The position numbers and the translations under genes are program-made. Below are positions 10,864 to 22,721 of a DNA stretch of 64,000 bases, piece by piece (the stretch's first letter is position 1; each line of letters begins with the position of its first letter). The notes under the pieces are model-generated. The model searched no databases and had not been told where the DNA came from. It saw only the letters and a list, made by a program, of their open reading frames with translations. Origin of the DNA: Rhododendron vialii (Eukaryota; Streptophyta; Magnoliopsida; Ericales; Ericaceae); the NCBI RefSeq assembly GCF_030253575.1, contig NC_080559.1, positions 27,740,501-27,804,500 of the forward strand, read 5' to 3'.

Positions 10864-13800
10864 ATGGATACACTTTCCTCTCAATCCTTCGCCTCCACCA
10901 CTAACCTCAACCTCTACCACTACCCATTCAAACCCTCTCTCAGGCCCTCCAAACCCAACAGAGTTTCACTCAACACTCCCCCACCAGACTTCGACTACAA
11001 GAAATCCACCCTCCTGCCCGACTCTCGGTCCGCAATAGCCCAAGCCCACCCCGAGCTGCTCGATTTGGCCGACAACGGAACCCTCGTCCTGGTCCTGAAG
11101 AGTCGGTTCGGTCCGGTGCCGGATTGGCGGGCCGAGTTCGTGGAGCCCGAGGCGATTTGGTTGATTGGGACGACCCATATCTCTCGCGAATCGGCGCTGG
11201 ATGTGGAGCGCGTGGTGCGTGCTGTTAATCCCGATAATGTTGTCGTGGAGCTTTGTAGAAGCAGGCAAGTCTGGTTTCGTTACTTGGATTTTGGTCAATT
11301 TTGCTGAATTGGTGCCATTTCGGGGCCTTCTTTTTTTTTTGGAACTCACTTGTTTAGACGAGTTTACGCCTACCTTTACTGATCTTGGCACTTATCCTAC
11401 CCTCGACTAGGGGACCGATTAAAGCCGGGCAAGCCTAAATGGACCGGCCAAGCACGTATTGGCCCCAAAAAGAGTTAATAGCACTTGAGAGGTTTGAAAG
11501 TGAGAGTTTAGCAGGGAGCAAATCCCTTATCCCTTATGCCCTGTTTGAAACTTGAGGAAGGTGGGGAAAGCAATGCTGTGCACAATACTAGTATTATAAT
11601 TTTTATTTTTATTTTTCACTCTTTTTGTCCAAACCTAATAATGGAAGAGAAATTTTTTAATTTTCCTTTCCTTTCTCTTCCAAACAAAGTTCCAAACAAA
11701 CCATTAGTCCATTGGGCGAATCCTTGCGTCAGTTTTCAGGGCCATTTACATCATTATTGGCTATCAGTCTATCACATACGTACCGTTACTAATGAATGCA
11801 ATGTGGCAGAAAAAATTATTCACGATCTTCCATAATATGCAGAATTTATCAATGAGGATTGGTTCAGGTGGTGGAAACTCAGGATTCATTCACGATCTTC
11901 CATAATAGTCTCTAGCTGGGGTTAAAGTATTCATAAAATCACCCACATGTGATGAGAAATTAGCTTCGGTCCCTACGGAGGTGCGCTGGAGCCCACTATA
12001 AATAGTGTTGTGGTGTGACGGGACAAATATTCTCGTACGGAAGTTTCAAAATACCTTACATGCACACTATTTATGTACCAAAAAAGAATAATATTAATTG
12101 CAAAGGTACCGGGAGTATCGTACAATACGTAACGGTCAATTGTAGCGGTTGTGAATTTTTAAATATCATCTTTGACAAATTCTTTTTTTAAAGCGCCTAA
12201 ATCATCCGTACGGGTAGAGTATTGGTTGTTACGGCTGTGAACCACTTCGTTAATTTGAAAGAGGCCGTTACATAACGGGAACCGGCCGATACCCATTTGA
12301 TTTTTGATCCCATGTGATTTTTGATCTCACCGGTATATCGGGGTGGAACGGTATTAGAAGGCTAAAAAACCGGTACGTATCGGCTGTTCGTATCTCCTGT
12401 CTGATACCGTATAAAGCAAATCTTGGTTTTCATTTTCCTTGAGATGGATCTCGAAAAAGGGGAACACATCAGGATTAGCTTTGGATCGAGTCTTCTTAGG
12501 CTTATTTTTGATGTACAATGCAATTCCCATAGTCACTTTCCATTTCAGTTGGAAAATGCAATCAAATGTTTGGGGCTGCATTACCTATCATAACTAACGG
12601 CCGATTTTTGAAACCTTGACTCACGCACACAGAATCCCACTAGAGCAATAGCTTTATGCGTTTCACCCATTGTGCGCCATGTCCACAGTTGCTGCTGTTG
12701 TTTTACTACACGGCGAGAAACATGGCTTGGTGTACAGTATTATCAGCTCCACCATGTATAACATTGGTATCATGGGCAAAGTGGTATCCCGTTGTGGCTA
12801 AGTTGTTCTCTTATTGCTATGAGCTTATTTCCCTTTGTTGTGTACCTATTGATGGTGTGGAGGGATGGTATACATCTACTGGAAGTATTAGAAGAGCAAG
12901 AGATTAGTGTAATGAAATACTGACACAAATTCAAGAAGCTGCATAGCTCGAAAAGTATAACCGACTAAAATAATGATGATAACTAATAACTGGAAACCCT
13001 TGGTGGAATGCAATATCTGTATAATGGCTGGCAAAGGTATGTGGAAACATGACTGGGATACTAGAGGAGAAAGTAAGTTGGCAAGGGAGACCTAAGTTGG
13101 CGGGATATAGCATAAGTATTTTTCGCAATTTCTTGTGGCACCAGCTATCTATGTAATTGGAATTTCCAAGGGTCGTATGCAAGCTGGTTCGGAAAGATTT
13201 TAACAACGAACTCACCTATTACTCACGGTCAAACTGTCGGGGTAGTTGCTGAATAAGAAAGAGGTTGCTACTTGGGAGACACTTTGCCACTTCTCGGTGC
13301 TCAAACTGCCTAGGACCTCCAGAATATTCCAGCAGCTGCCTTATTAGTTATCTTGGATGTTGCAAAATTGGTATTTGAGACGAGAATATTAAGGCATGAA
13401 ATATGATCTGACTTAATTGATATCCAAGATAGTCGGCTTAGATATATAAGAGTTAACGTGTTTGGATGATTGGCATTTATGTAGCAGATCTTGTTTGGTT
13501 TGATTTGGTAGGACTGACCAAGTACGTGTACAATGCTGATGTGCAGTCATTAGGCCTAGGAGGTTGAATTTGGGCGTTATCTAACTCTGAGGGTCTCTTC
13601 CCTGCCATGTGAATTTTGTGTCTAGCCAAAACAAAAACTTTGTCTTCCTCCCTTCCCACTGTTTTGCTTCACAAACGATAATGTTGGTGTAGAATTGATA
13701 ATTCTTAAGTGGATTAGAACTGGCTAAATTGCATTTGTTCAGGAAAGTAATGCATTCGTAGGAATTTCTATGTGTAATCTAACAAGGTTGCTCATGTCTT

Positions 13801-15746
13801 TCATGCCTCCCTCTGTTTAGGTTTTGATATTCTGGCATTCCAGCTGTGGGCGAACCACACCATCCATCTCAAACTTGTAATCTGTGGAAACGGCCTGGGA
13901 AAAAAGAAATACAACAGATGCATCTTGTTCTCGTAACTGAAGATATTTTTTGATAGAAGTTGTGATGTATGAGTTGATAGGTTCTGTCTGAGTACATCTC
14001 GCAGAAAAGTTTCAGTAAGAAATGTATTTTGTTATGGAAGTATACAATCCATGGCTTAACTTCAATTGCTGCAGATTTCATCTTCAGAGCTGGTATTATG
14101 TACACGTCCAATGATGGTGAGCAAATGAGGTCGAATATGTTCTCTTTGAGTGGCACTGGATTTTTTGGTGCTGTTGGTCGTAGCTTAAACCTAGGTACAT
14201 TAATGTCTTAGATGTTTTGTGCATGTGGCCGTGCCCCATTGAAGCACAGATTGACATTGGTTTCGAAATGACAGGGGGTCAGACTGCTCTGGCATTACGT
14301 TTACTGTTGGCAGTTTTCTCGTCAAAAGTCTCTTCGGACATGAACCGGCCCTTTGGGGATGAGGTATTTGACGCCTGAGAGAAACAAACTTTTGGATGTA
14401 TTGATCAGCTGACATTACGTTTTCCCATCACTATGCAGTTTCGTGCTGCTCGAAAAGTATCTGAAGAAATTGGAGCTCAAGTAGTTTTGGGGGATCGGCC
14501 AATTGAAATAACTGTATGTACTTTAGCACATGAAAGATATATGGCAATTTGAACTCCTAGGATTGGTATTTTTGATAGTCCTTAATTACCTAGGGTTTTT
14601 TTTTTGTGTGTGTGTGTGGTAAATAATGATCTTATTGAAGCAAACAAACTAGTTTTGCGTTTAGTTGGGCAATTTTACACTACGAAAAGATGGTTTACTA
14701 ATTTCTCAAGATGTTTTGCAGCTTGAAAGGGCTTGGAATTCTCTTAAATGGAATGAGAAACTGGACCTAGTCCTCTCTGTTGTTCGTGGCATAACATCAT
14801 CAGCTGATATGTCCAGGAACAGTTTGAAGGTCTTTCTTTTGAAAATTTCTTATCTAGACTTGTGAGAAACTGTATTCCTTCTCAAACTTGTGAGAAACTG
14901 TGTATTCTTTTGAAAATTTCTTATCTAGACATGTGAGCAACTGTATTCCTTCTCAAACTTCCAGATGTGCAGCTGCATATCTGCTGACTCGTATGGTCGT
15001 ACCTAACAAAGTGGCATGCTCTTGAATCTCTTTCTTTGTGTGTTGTTGCAGGAATCAAGCACAGATGATAGCTCTTCGCAGCTGTATGAGCAGCTAAGTT
15101 GTTCATACCCATCTCTCCTACGGCCTCTTATACATGAGCGTGACACAGTAAGCCTCTTTCCGTGCCATAGTTATCATTTTGACCCTAAATCTTATTGCTT
15201 TCATCTTAATAATGATAACCTAAATGATGAGAGAGAATAGAACACGAAAAAATTCTCGCTCACTTGATTGGATTCTTCTTATTTCATTAAGTAGTGTGAC
15301 TAATAGGTGCTTGCCACATTTGCATAGAAGATAGTTACGAATTTTGTCGCTTGCTATATTAGCAGATGCAACCAGTTAAATATGATTTTTTTTTTCCTAT
15401 TTCAATTCTTGTTATATTAAACTAGGTACTTTTTTAGGATTAAATTGTGCTTCTTTAACTCCTTTTTCTTTGGATCCAGTATCTTGCATGGTCTTTGAAG
15501 AGGAGCAAAGCGGTGAAAAATGGTAAGAGAGTTGTAGGGGTTATCGGAAAGGGGCACCTTAACGGAGTGATATACGCACTAATATCGGATCAGGGCAACT
15601 TGCGGTTCCAAGACCTTGCCGGAAAGAAGCCATCCGGTGATAGCTCCTATTCTTGGGTTGGGACACTTCTAAATAACTTGGTTAGAGACACTGTAATTGG
15701 CATCCTTCTGTGGGCATTGTTTGAACAGTTGAAGACAGCATTTTAG
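10864..15746 (+). CDS. TraB/PrgY-family protein (plant TraB domain protein), seven exons
   Basis: Exons 10864-11264, 14088-14194, 14275-14363, 14439-14513, 14722-14829, 15052-15147 and 15480-15746 join in phase to 380 residues. The frame carries LIGTTHIS (100-107), [67 protein letters not shown] and [16 protein letters not shown] (H318), the ordered motifs of the TraB/PrgY family, and ends in a hydrophobic stretch ([10 protein letters not shown]). TraB proteins resemble EreA/ChaN/GumN-type proteins; some plant members sit in organelle envelopes. The Ser/Thr-rich N-terminus could be a targeting peptide, but its destination is inference. Intron 1 (2.8 kb) uses a GC donor (AG|GCAAGT at 11265). 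All other introns are GT-AG. No frame damage seen. Confidence 0.93.
11265..14087 (+). other. Intron 1 of the TraB gene (GC-AG, 2.8 kb)
   Basis: The donor is GCAAGT and the acceptor TTCATCTTCAG. Short ORFs inside are not conserved-looking. A 19-base word ATTCACGATCTTCCATAAT occurs twice about 70 bases apart (near 11817 and 11889). I see no gene inside the intron. Confidence 0.75.
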
Positions 15747-15868
15747 AACATTTTACGTGAATAGTACAGTATGTACATCTTGATCTCCATTGTTTTTTCG
15801 GTCGGCTTACCTCTCCTATTTCAATAGATATAGCAGAAGGAGAGGGATGAAATCTATGCTACATACCA

Positions 15869-16080
15869 TGGGGTCGGATCCCGTGCTTTGGACCAGTTTG
15901 GTCCAGTTTTTTGCATACGGGCCGTCTAAAAGTATTATGAACAATCAAGATTTGTTCATGGTGTTTTAGATATTTTGTAATAAAAATTTATCCGAACAAA
16001 TTTAGACAGTCCAAAATACTTTAGGACGGTCCGGATGAAAAAACTGGACCAAACTGATCCGATTGGACGGATCCTCCCCC
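15869..16080. mobile_element. Inverted-repeat MITE downstream of the TraB gene
   Basis: Left half (GGTCGGATCC...GGACCAGTTTGGTCCAG...GGGCCGTCTAAAAGTATT) pairs with the right half (AATACTTTAGGACGGTCC...CTGGACCAAACTG...GGATCC). Flanks ACATACCA (15861-15868) and ACATACTA (16081-16088) agree at 7 of 8 bases. About 212 bp, no ORF. An 8-bp duplication would point to hAT. Confidence 0.65.
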
Positions 16081-16154
16081 ACATACTAAATATAGTTTTT
16101 AAAAATAAAATCAAGCTCTATCCTTAATTCTCTCTCCTATGTGGCATTCTTCTA

Positions 16155-16427
16155 CTTCCTCCGTTCCTTTTTTAGAGTCTAGTATTTTATTTTGGGCTGT
16201 AAGTGTCCATTTTGTAAAGTTAATGGGTAAAAATTGGTGCATTTTTTATTTTGCCTCTAAAAGTGATTCCGTTTCGAAAAGTTAGTGAGTAAAAGAGTAA
16301 TGATGATGTCTCCATAGAGAGTAAATAAGAAAAATGTAGGTAAAAGTTGATGTAAAAGGTGTAATGATGATAACTTTTTAATAAGTTGGAATTACGAAAT
16401 TAAACATTTAAAAAGGGACGGAGGGAG
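16155..16427. mobile_element. Stowaway (Tc1/mariner-type) MITE, copy 1
   Basis: Begins CTTCCTCCGTTCC and ends GGGACGGAGGGAG, flanked by TA on both sides (16153-16154, 16428-16429), the Stowaway signature. Interior words such as GTCTAGTATTTTATTTTGGG and GTAAAGTTAATGGGTAAAA are shared with the copies at 46604-46885 and 54749-55035. Confidence 0.9.
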
Positions 16428-16850
16428 TAATAAAATTCAGTTTATTCTCTCTTTTTTTGCTATATTTTTAAAATTTTCAAAAGGTAAATAGAAAAAGTTA
16501 GAAAAAATCTCTCAAACTTTCTTTCATACTCTCTCACTAAAATCTTTATATTTAATGTTAAATCATAAATAAGGAAGAAAAAATAAAATAACAAAACTTT
16601 ACCGAAGCTTATCTTCAATAATTGTGTCAAGTGAGTTGTAATTCAGTGTTGTACATTTTTTTTTTCAAATTTAATGCATTTTGAAATCACATCAAATGAT
16701 TTCTGATCAATGTACTTGAGGTGATCAATATTTTGGACGAGCTATACAAAGTGAACGGTTTTTATCATTATTGCGGACATGAGAAGACCCAAAAATGGTC
16801 CAAAATTAGACCGGAGTGGTTGGAAACCACGCTGACAGGACCCTTTGCCT

Positions 16851-17494
16851 AGGGCTGTAAACGAACCGAATCGAGTCGAACCCTGTTAAGTTCGGCCCGG
16901 GTTTGTTAAGGTATGAGTTCTACTCAAGTTCGATTCGAGCCTGAACAACTTGGCTCGAGTTCGGCTCGTTAAAATTTTTCAAGGCTCGGGTTCGGCTCGG
17001 TTGTATTCGTTAAGATACTAGTCTGACTCGAGTTCGGCTCGGATTCGGCTTGGGTTCGATTCGAACTTGAACATCTTGGCTCGAGTTTGGCTCGTTAAAC
17101 TCAAATGAATCGAGCCGAGCCGAATCTAAGCTCGAATTGAGCTCATCAAGACTCAGGTTTGATTCGGCTCAGCTCATTAAACTCAAGCGAACCCAAACCC
17201 TCTCGTTGATCGTATAGAATTTGGGAGAAAAATAAGTGTTGAATTATATATACAACCTTAAAATTTTTTATATTTACAAATAGATCACTATTGAATTATT
17301 AATTAAATTTAAGTATAGGTTCGCGAACCTAACTGAGCTGAATATCGTTAGGCTCAAGTTCGGCTCATTTACGGAACGAGCCTAGAATTGAGGTTCAGGT
17401 TCAGTTCATTTAGCAGACGAATCGAACTCGAACGAACTTTTATCGAACCGAGCCTTGAACAGATCGCGAATGACTCAGTTCATTTACGGCCCTA
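16851..17494. mobile_element. hAT-like TIR element (GGCTCG-rich) ending at the mL43 5' UTR
   Basis: Ends are TAGGGCTGTAAACGAAC and, at the right, TTCATTTACGGCCCTA. Flanks CCTTTGCC (16843-16850) and CCCTTGCC (17495-17502) match at 7 of 8 bases, as for an aged hAT duplication. The 644-bp interior repeats GGCTCGAGTTCGGCTCG-like words. The right end abuts the pyrimidine-rich stretch that probably starts the mL43 transcript, so the element supplies sequence immediately upstream of that gene. Confidence 0.7.
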
Positions 17495-17499
17495 CCCTT

Positions 17500-17720
17500 G
17501 CCCCCACACAATACTTCTTCGTTCCAAACGCCCCAAATCAAAACCCTCCGCCGCACACCGTCTCTCTCTCTCTCGTCCACTGTCTCTCTCCCCCTCTCCC
17601 TCTCCCTCTCTCTGGCACACCGTCCCGCGTCCACCGTCTCTCTCTGTTCAAAGTAGGAGAGGGGAAGGTCAAAGTGCAACATCGCTATTTGCCATCATTC
17701 ATCCGCAGTTCGGTAGAATA
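17500..17720 (+). promoter_or_regulatory. Probable 5' UTR exon of mL43, CT-rich
   Basis: Pyrimidine-rich DNA (TCTCTCTCTCTCGTCCACTG and similar), common in plant 5' leaders, ends in a donor AATAG|GTAATC. The matching acceptor would be ATAAATATAG just before the ATG at 18134. Three-way ORFs through this stretch are composition artefacts. Confidence 0.5.
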
Positions 17721-18133
17721 GGTAATCATTCGAATAATACAGTAATTTTTTTCATTAAAGAGATTTGCTTCATTACACTTTGAATCTTAGCTTATTTCAT
17801 AAATAATAAGATTCAAAACTTACAGTAAGCCGAACAAATCAAGATTCAAAAACTCACAGTCGGCCCACACTTTAAAAGTTGCAAGATTGTGAGTTTTGAT
17901 TTGTTCCAGAAAGTATTTTGATTTGTTCGCCATTTGGAAGATAAGCCCCGAACTTCCATAAATAAGTAAGATTCAAAACATAATTCTAAATTTTGATCTG
18001 CCACTTGTGCATAATTTTCTAAAGTGTCCCATTGTAGCAAATTATGTAGAAGTGGCAGAATGGCTTGGGGTTATTTCCAATATACTTTTTGTTGAAACTC
18101 CTGTTTTAATCCCTTTTTGTGATATAAATATAG

Positions 18134-20616
18134 ATGGCATTGAGAGGTGCTTGGCAACTTCAGAAGCTAATTGTGAGCTATTGTGATTGGGGAGGAAGTA
18201 GCAGGGGTATCAGGTAAGCTTTGTTACACTAAAGTAACTTCAATCGTATTGACAACAAAATTATGCAGTTTTTGTCTTTTGCTGCACAAACACCCTGTAA
18301 AACAAGTATAATTGCATCAATTTTTTTTTTTTTTTGATCGGCAAAAAGAAGATTTTATTAATCTTTGAAGAAGATTACAAAGATTAAAAGGATCACGGGC
18401 ACACCGGCAAAAAGCCACCCGAGAATCACACCCAGAGGTAGGCAAGAAGCCAACCAAAAACACCACAAGAAACAAGAAGCACGATCGGAACAGCCCAACA
18501 GCCCAACACCAAAACAACCATAAACCAAGAAGAAAACAACTATAGTTGCACTACCCTTTTCAAACTTGGTTCGTATTCTTTTGTTTCCAAGGTAAGTTAG
18601 GAGAATGATAAATAATCATTCCTATAATGCTGCAATGGAGGAAAACTAAGGAACAATAAATAGCACACTGGACAAAGATAAAAGTATAAGCCTACCCAAT
18701 GGGCTAGGCACACCCATAAAAATGAGGAATGGTAGTAGTCTAAGGGGGAAAAGCAAGGTTTTGAATCCCTTACCGTACCGGTATTGACCAAATCCGGTAC
18801 CCTACACATTTAATTTCGTTCCGGCTCAAATACCGGTCGGTACTGGCCGTACGGGCAATACCGGACGGTACCGGACTACGTATTTGTTTATTTATTTATT
18901 TCATCTTTAACTTTGAAAGTTACTTTGGCTTGTTATTCACATTAAATCTGTGTTCTTGAAAAAAAATATGATGAAATCTGGTGCTCATGTTATAGGGCAT
19001 TTATGGAATCCAACTTGCCGGCGTTTAAGGAGAACAATCCTCAGCTAGAAGTTGTCACTGAGCTCATCCGTGGTCAACATCCTCATTTGAAGGGCCTTTA
19101 CAGTAAGAATTTTTCTCTCAAAAAACGGAATAATACATAAATGACTCAAATCAACTTCTTTTTTCTTCTTCTGCTCCTTTTCTTTATGTGAACAAGAAAT
19201 TTGGCTTAGGGCGCAGTGAAGAAGCCAGTTACAGAATTGTCTAGTTGATTATGTCGGGCCATTCTAAGTTTAGGTTATCAGACTGTTCTATCTTACGTCT
19301 GTGGTACTGGTACCCAACTCTGGTGTCAGAATTGACAGAAAATATTGTTGAGACTTGAGGCCATGCTCTTCAAATTTGATTGAGCAGGTAAGACATGATT
19401 TTATGCTTGGTGTCTTCTGATGAAGAGACGGCTAATGATAATATTGGTATTCAGTTTGAAGCAAGGTTGAGTCAAATCCTAGCTAGGTTCTAATCTTTGC
19501 TTTCTAGTTTTCAAGCAGGCCTTACTTCTTATGTAACCTTTTGATCACTTCTTAACTGGATTAATTTGTTGAAGTCTGTGGGATTGTACAAACAAATCCG
19601 CAAGTTTGGCAGATGGCTGCTGACCCCTTTTAACTTGGATGGGTTTGGTTCAGTTGGATGTGAACTCTTGTCCAAATTTATGGGTTTGAATTTAGACAAA
19701 GCTCAACCTGGCATTAGCTGTTAATTTCACTCAAAAGCAAAATTGTGATCTGACGACTGAGAGCAGTTCAGGTTCTCGACATCTTGTTGTGAAATTGCCT
19801 TCCATGCATCTGGCCTACTTTATGATCAGTCAGTCACTTGATGTACCATACATAGCTGTAAATGATCAATAGGCATTTTGTTATGTTTGTATCCACTGAG
19901 ACTGGATCAGCATAGAATCACATCTGATCCCTACCTTTATTTTTTTGGTAACTAAAAAGAATATTAGTACATGATCATGGAAGGCATACCTTTCAATGCT
20001 ACAGGAGAAGCTCCAGCAAACAAATACATCTAGGAGGATACATCAGTTCCTACAGATTGAGAGATAAATAACTTCAAATGCACAGTTGTGAGGATTTGTT
20101 CCTCCTTTTTTTTTTTTGCTAACTGAGAGGATTTGTTCTAACATCATGTTGGAACTGCTGTAGTAGCAAACTTGAAGTTCCACAAGAGCCTCTGAAGGTC
20201 CTGTACATTCTTTCCTGCCATATATGTTCCTAACACCGTTATGAAATCTTTTTGGGAAATGACATCTGATTCTTTGCTTTCATAGCATTGTCTCTAGCGG
20301 AGTTTTGGAAAGGAATTTTCTGTAACTTTTGGAACACCACCCCCCCCCCCGCTCATGTATTTATGCTAAGTTGCTAACCACAAAGTTGAACAAATTTTCA
20401 GAAGATTGAACTACTTTTTTGTTCTCCCAATATGCAGAAAACAAGAACCAGCGGGTGGTATGTGTGAAGAATTTAACACAAGATGATGTACTGCTACATG
20501 CAACCAGGCTCAGGAACGCATTGGGCAGAAAAGTGGTGAAGCTAAAGACGAGACATGTCACAAAGCACCCTAGTGTGCAAGGTACTTGGACAACCGACTT
20601 GAAGTTTGAGGCTTAG
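18134..20616 (+). CDS. Mitochondrial ribosomal protein mL43 (L51/S25/CI-B8 domain)
   Basis: Three exons (18134-18213, 18996-19102, 20438-20616) join in phase to 121 residues, the usual length for plant mL43. The protein starts MALRGAWQLQKLIVSYCDWG, continues GSSRGIRAFMESNLPAFKEN and QLEVVTELIRGQHPHLKGLY, and ends with LGRKVVKLKTRHVTKHPSVQ GTWTTDLKFEA. This is the thioredoxin-like L51/S25/CI-B8 domain; the product is a component of the large subunit of the mitochondrial ribosome. All splice sites are GT-AG. A likely 5' UTR exon lies at about 17500-17720 (donor AATAG|GTAATC) with the acceptor directly before the ATG (ATATAG|ATG at 18133). Introns contain a LINE tail and other repeat fragments. 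Frame intact. Confidence 0.95.
18318..18534 (-). mobile_element. 5'-truncated LINE 3' tail in mL43 intron 1
   Basis: Starts with a T-run (a poly-A tail on the minus strand) followed by GATCGGCAAAAAGAAGATTT, a layout typical of plant LINE 3' ends. Imperfect flanking repeats AACAAGTATAATTGCA (about 18302) and AACAACTATAGTTGCA (about 18535) fit a target-site duplication. No functional ORF. Confidence 0.65.
18765..18885. repeat. Fragment related to the TACCGG-rich hAT MITE, in mL43 intron 1
   Basis: Shares TTACCGTACCGGTATTGACC, AAATCCGGTACCCTACACAT and GTTCCGGCTCAAATACCGG with the element at 22787-23190. It begins near AAGGTTTTGAATCCCTTACC and ends near GGACTACG. Only one end of the family is recognisable. 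Confidence 0.7.
19987..20045. repeat. Repeat shared with 26031-26090
   Basis: The word CAATGCTACAGGAGAAGCTC and the following CAGCAAACAAATACATCTAG GAGGATACA recur almost unchanged near 26036. This copy lies in mL43 intron 2. Family unknown. Confidence 0.75.
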
Positions 20617-22476
20617 AAAAATCTTCATTAGGAGCTTATTTCGTACTCTTTCAAAAGCATCTGTTGTTTACGCTCCTTTTGGTAATCCTCTACTAGTCTT
20701 TCAGTATATTTCTCGAAAAGTGAGATCAAACCATGAGTCTCCGAAGACTGGTACAAACTCTTTTGTAACATCTTTGTTTTCTGTTATTTGGTTTCTTCAA
20801 AAAAATTGGAATCTAGAAGACATCAGACTACTGCATTATTTCTCAAGTCCAGGTGGTATTTTAAGAAGCAAGAAAGAATCATGTCACTTGTTCATTTCCT
20901 CCCCTCCGCCATCTGACCACCACCTTAGGCTACCCCACCCTCCAGTTATCTGGTTACCTCCTCTGGCCTCTATTCCCCTAATGCCGCCCATCCTCCAGGC
21001 TCCAACCATCTTCCCTCCACCGGGGTTGTCTGAAAATATGTGATTGCACTAAACATGTTTTTGTTCTTAAACTTTTTACAGAACTCACTCACTATGCCAT
21101 GTAGCTTGCTTGTCGAATTTGTAAGTGTTCACTGAGCTGAATGCAGAGTATATAATGCAATACTAAGTAAGCGTTGCGAAAATGGATTTATCTCACATGT
21201 TGTGTTGTACTCTGATAAAAAAGGAAAAGGAAAAGAAAAAAGAGAGAGTATGAGGGCTTCTTTACCCTCTGCAAGGAAGGAGTCACAGACCTTATATTCA
21301 TTTCAGAACTATTCATACCATACGACCATCAGAATGATACACTTCTTTCAAAAATACATCCTTCCTTCTATATGCAGAAGATCAAACAACGTAGAGCTTA
21401 ACATAAAAATTGAACTCAAATGCTTTTTTCATACATTTATTGTCATCCCCTACGAAAACTTTATAATGTTGGAGTGAAAGTTACAAAGAGTGGCAGCTGC
21501 CGAGAAATTTATTTCCATCACCTACGAAATGTTTACTATGTCGGAGTGAAAATTACAACTAGTCTAGTGGAAGCTGCCGAAAAATCAAAACCAAGCACAT
21601 CAAGAAGGCCATAGAAAATAGGGTGAAACCTGAAGCAATACAAAGAAAGTTTTGTGGTGATGGATAACATCAAACCTTGTGATCCTCCACCCTCTGGCAG
21701 CATCCTTCTATACGCCTGGGTAGCCATTGCATCCTCCTTTCTTTCTCAGGCTTTCCCCCTATTGACCGGTTACAATTAGGGGTGCATCCCTTTCTTAGTC
21801 TACTCATTATCAAGTTGAGCGATACACTTGCCATATTAGTGATCGCTCTCTCAAATTACTAATCCTCAAAGTATGCTGGTGCAGGTAAGGGACAACAATG
21901 CTCAAATAGATTGAGGACTAAGAACATAAAAAAGAAAACTATGAGCGGCTAGGAAGAGAAAAAGGATTGGACCATCGTTGCAAAGACACCTTGTGATGTA
22001 GCGATGAGATGAAATCCACGTCGTTAGCAAACTGGCAATTTGACTTCTGCACTGTTTCCTTTTAGACAACCAAGATCAACAGAACAAAAATCTTTCTAAT
22101 CATCAAAACTAAAATCAAAACAGTGAAGAAAATACCAGAATTCCAAATGAACAAACGATGCAAACATATGGACAAAATTTCTGAATGAACAAACAATGAA
22201 AATACATTGACCAAATTAATAGATGACGACATTGTATCAAGGCAACAATAGCAAAAAGATAGAATTGTCAACAAGCACAACAATGTGGAGCTTCAAACTG
22301 CATTTGCCATAATGAAGAAAAAAAAAGGACTCAAACTTGCTCACAAAGGCTAAATTTTGATCAATTACCTCGTTGTATTAGAAATAGTAAAATCCTAGAA
22401 CCAAAATCAAAGCAAAAGAATGAAAACAAGTCGATTGTGTCAGTTTGGTGTCAAAAGGAGGCAACCCACTCTTAAG
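20617..22476. other. Intergenic DNA between mL43 and the mTERF pseudogene
   Basis: Begins with the mL43 3' UTR. A roughly 72-bp unit (starting CCTACGAAA at 21449 and again at 21521, both with GGAGTGAAARTTACAA and GCTGCCGARAAAT) is tandemly duplicated. ORFs of 60-145 codons here show no domain. No RNA gene seen. Confidence 0.5.
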
Positions 22477-22487
22477 TCTTATCCTCG

Positions 22488-22683
22488 CAGTAAAGATACC
22501 GGTACAGAAAAATTGGGACCGAAATCCTACCGACGGCCGCCGGTGGGCCGTCTCCGGCCACCGGACGGCCGATCCGAGCCGTTCAAAAATTCTAAAAAAA
22601 AAAACCGAGGGGCCCAACGCGGGAATCAATGTCATCCGAGGTGTGTAGGGTGCTTGATCGGAGCACCCCTTTTCGTGTAGTAC
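22488..22683. mobile_element. GC-rich short element, single-arm copy
   Basis: Contains the block GGCCACCGGACGGCCGATCC followed by GAGCCGTTCAAAA, an A-run, then GCGGGAATCAATGTCATCCG and GTGTAGGGTGCTTGATC. An 11-base direct repeat TCTTATCCTCG flanks it (22477-22487 and 22684-22694). The same blocks occur at 33621-33928 (as a palindrome) and 58330-58460 (inverted). A 10-11 bp duplication suggests a Mutator-like family, but class is not settled. Confidence 0.7.
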
Positions 22684-22721
22684 TCTTATCCTCGTAACCC
22701 CATATATATATATATCCTAAA

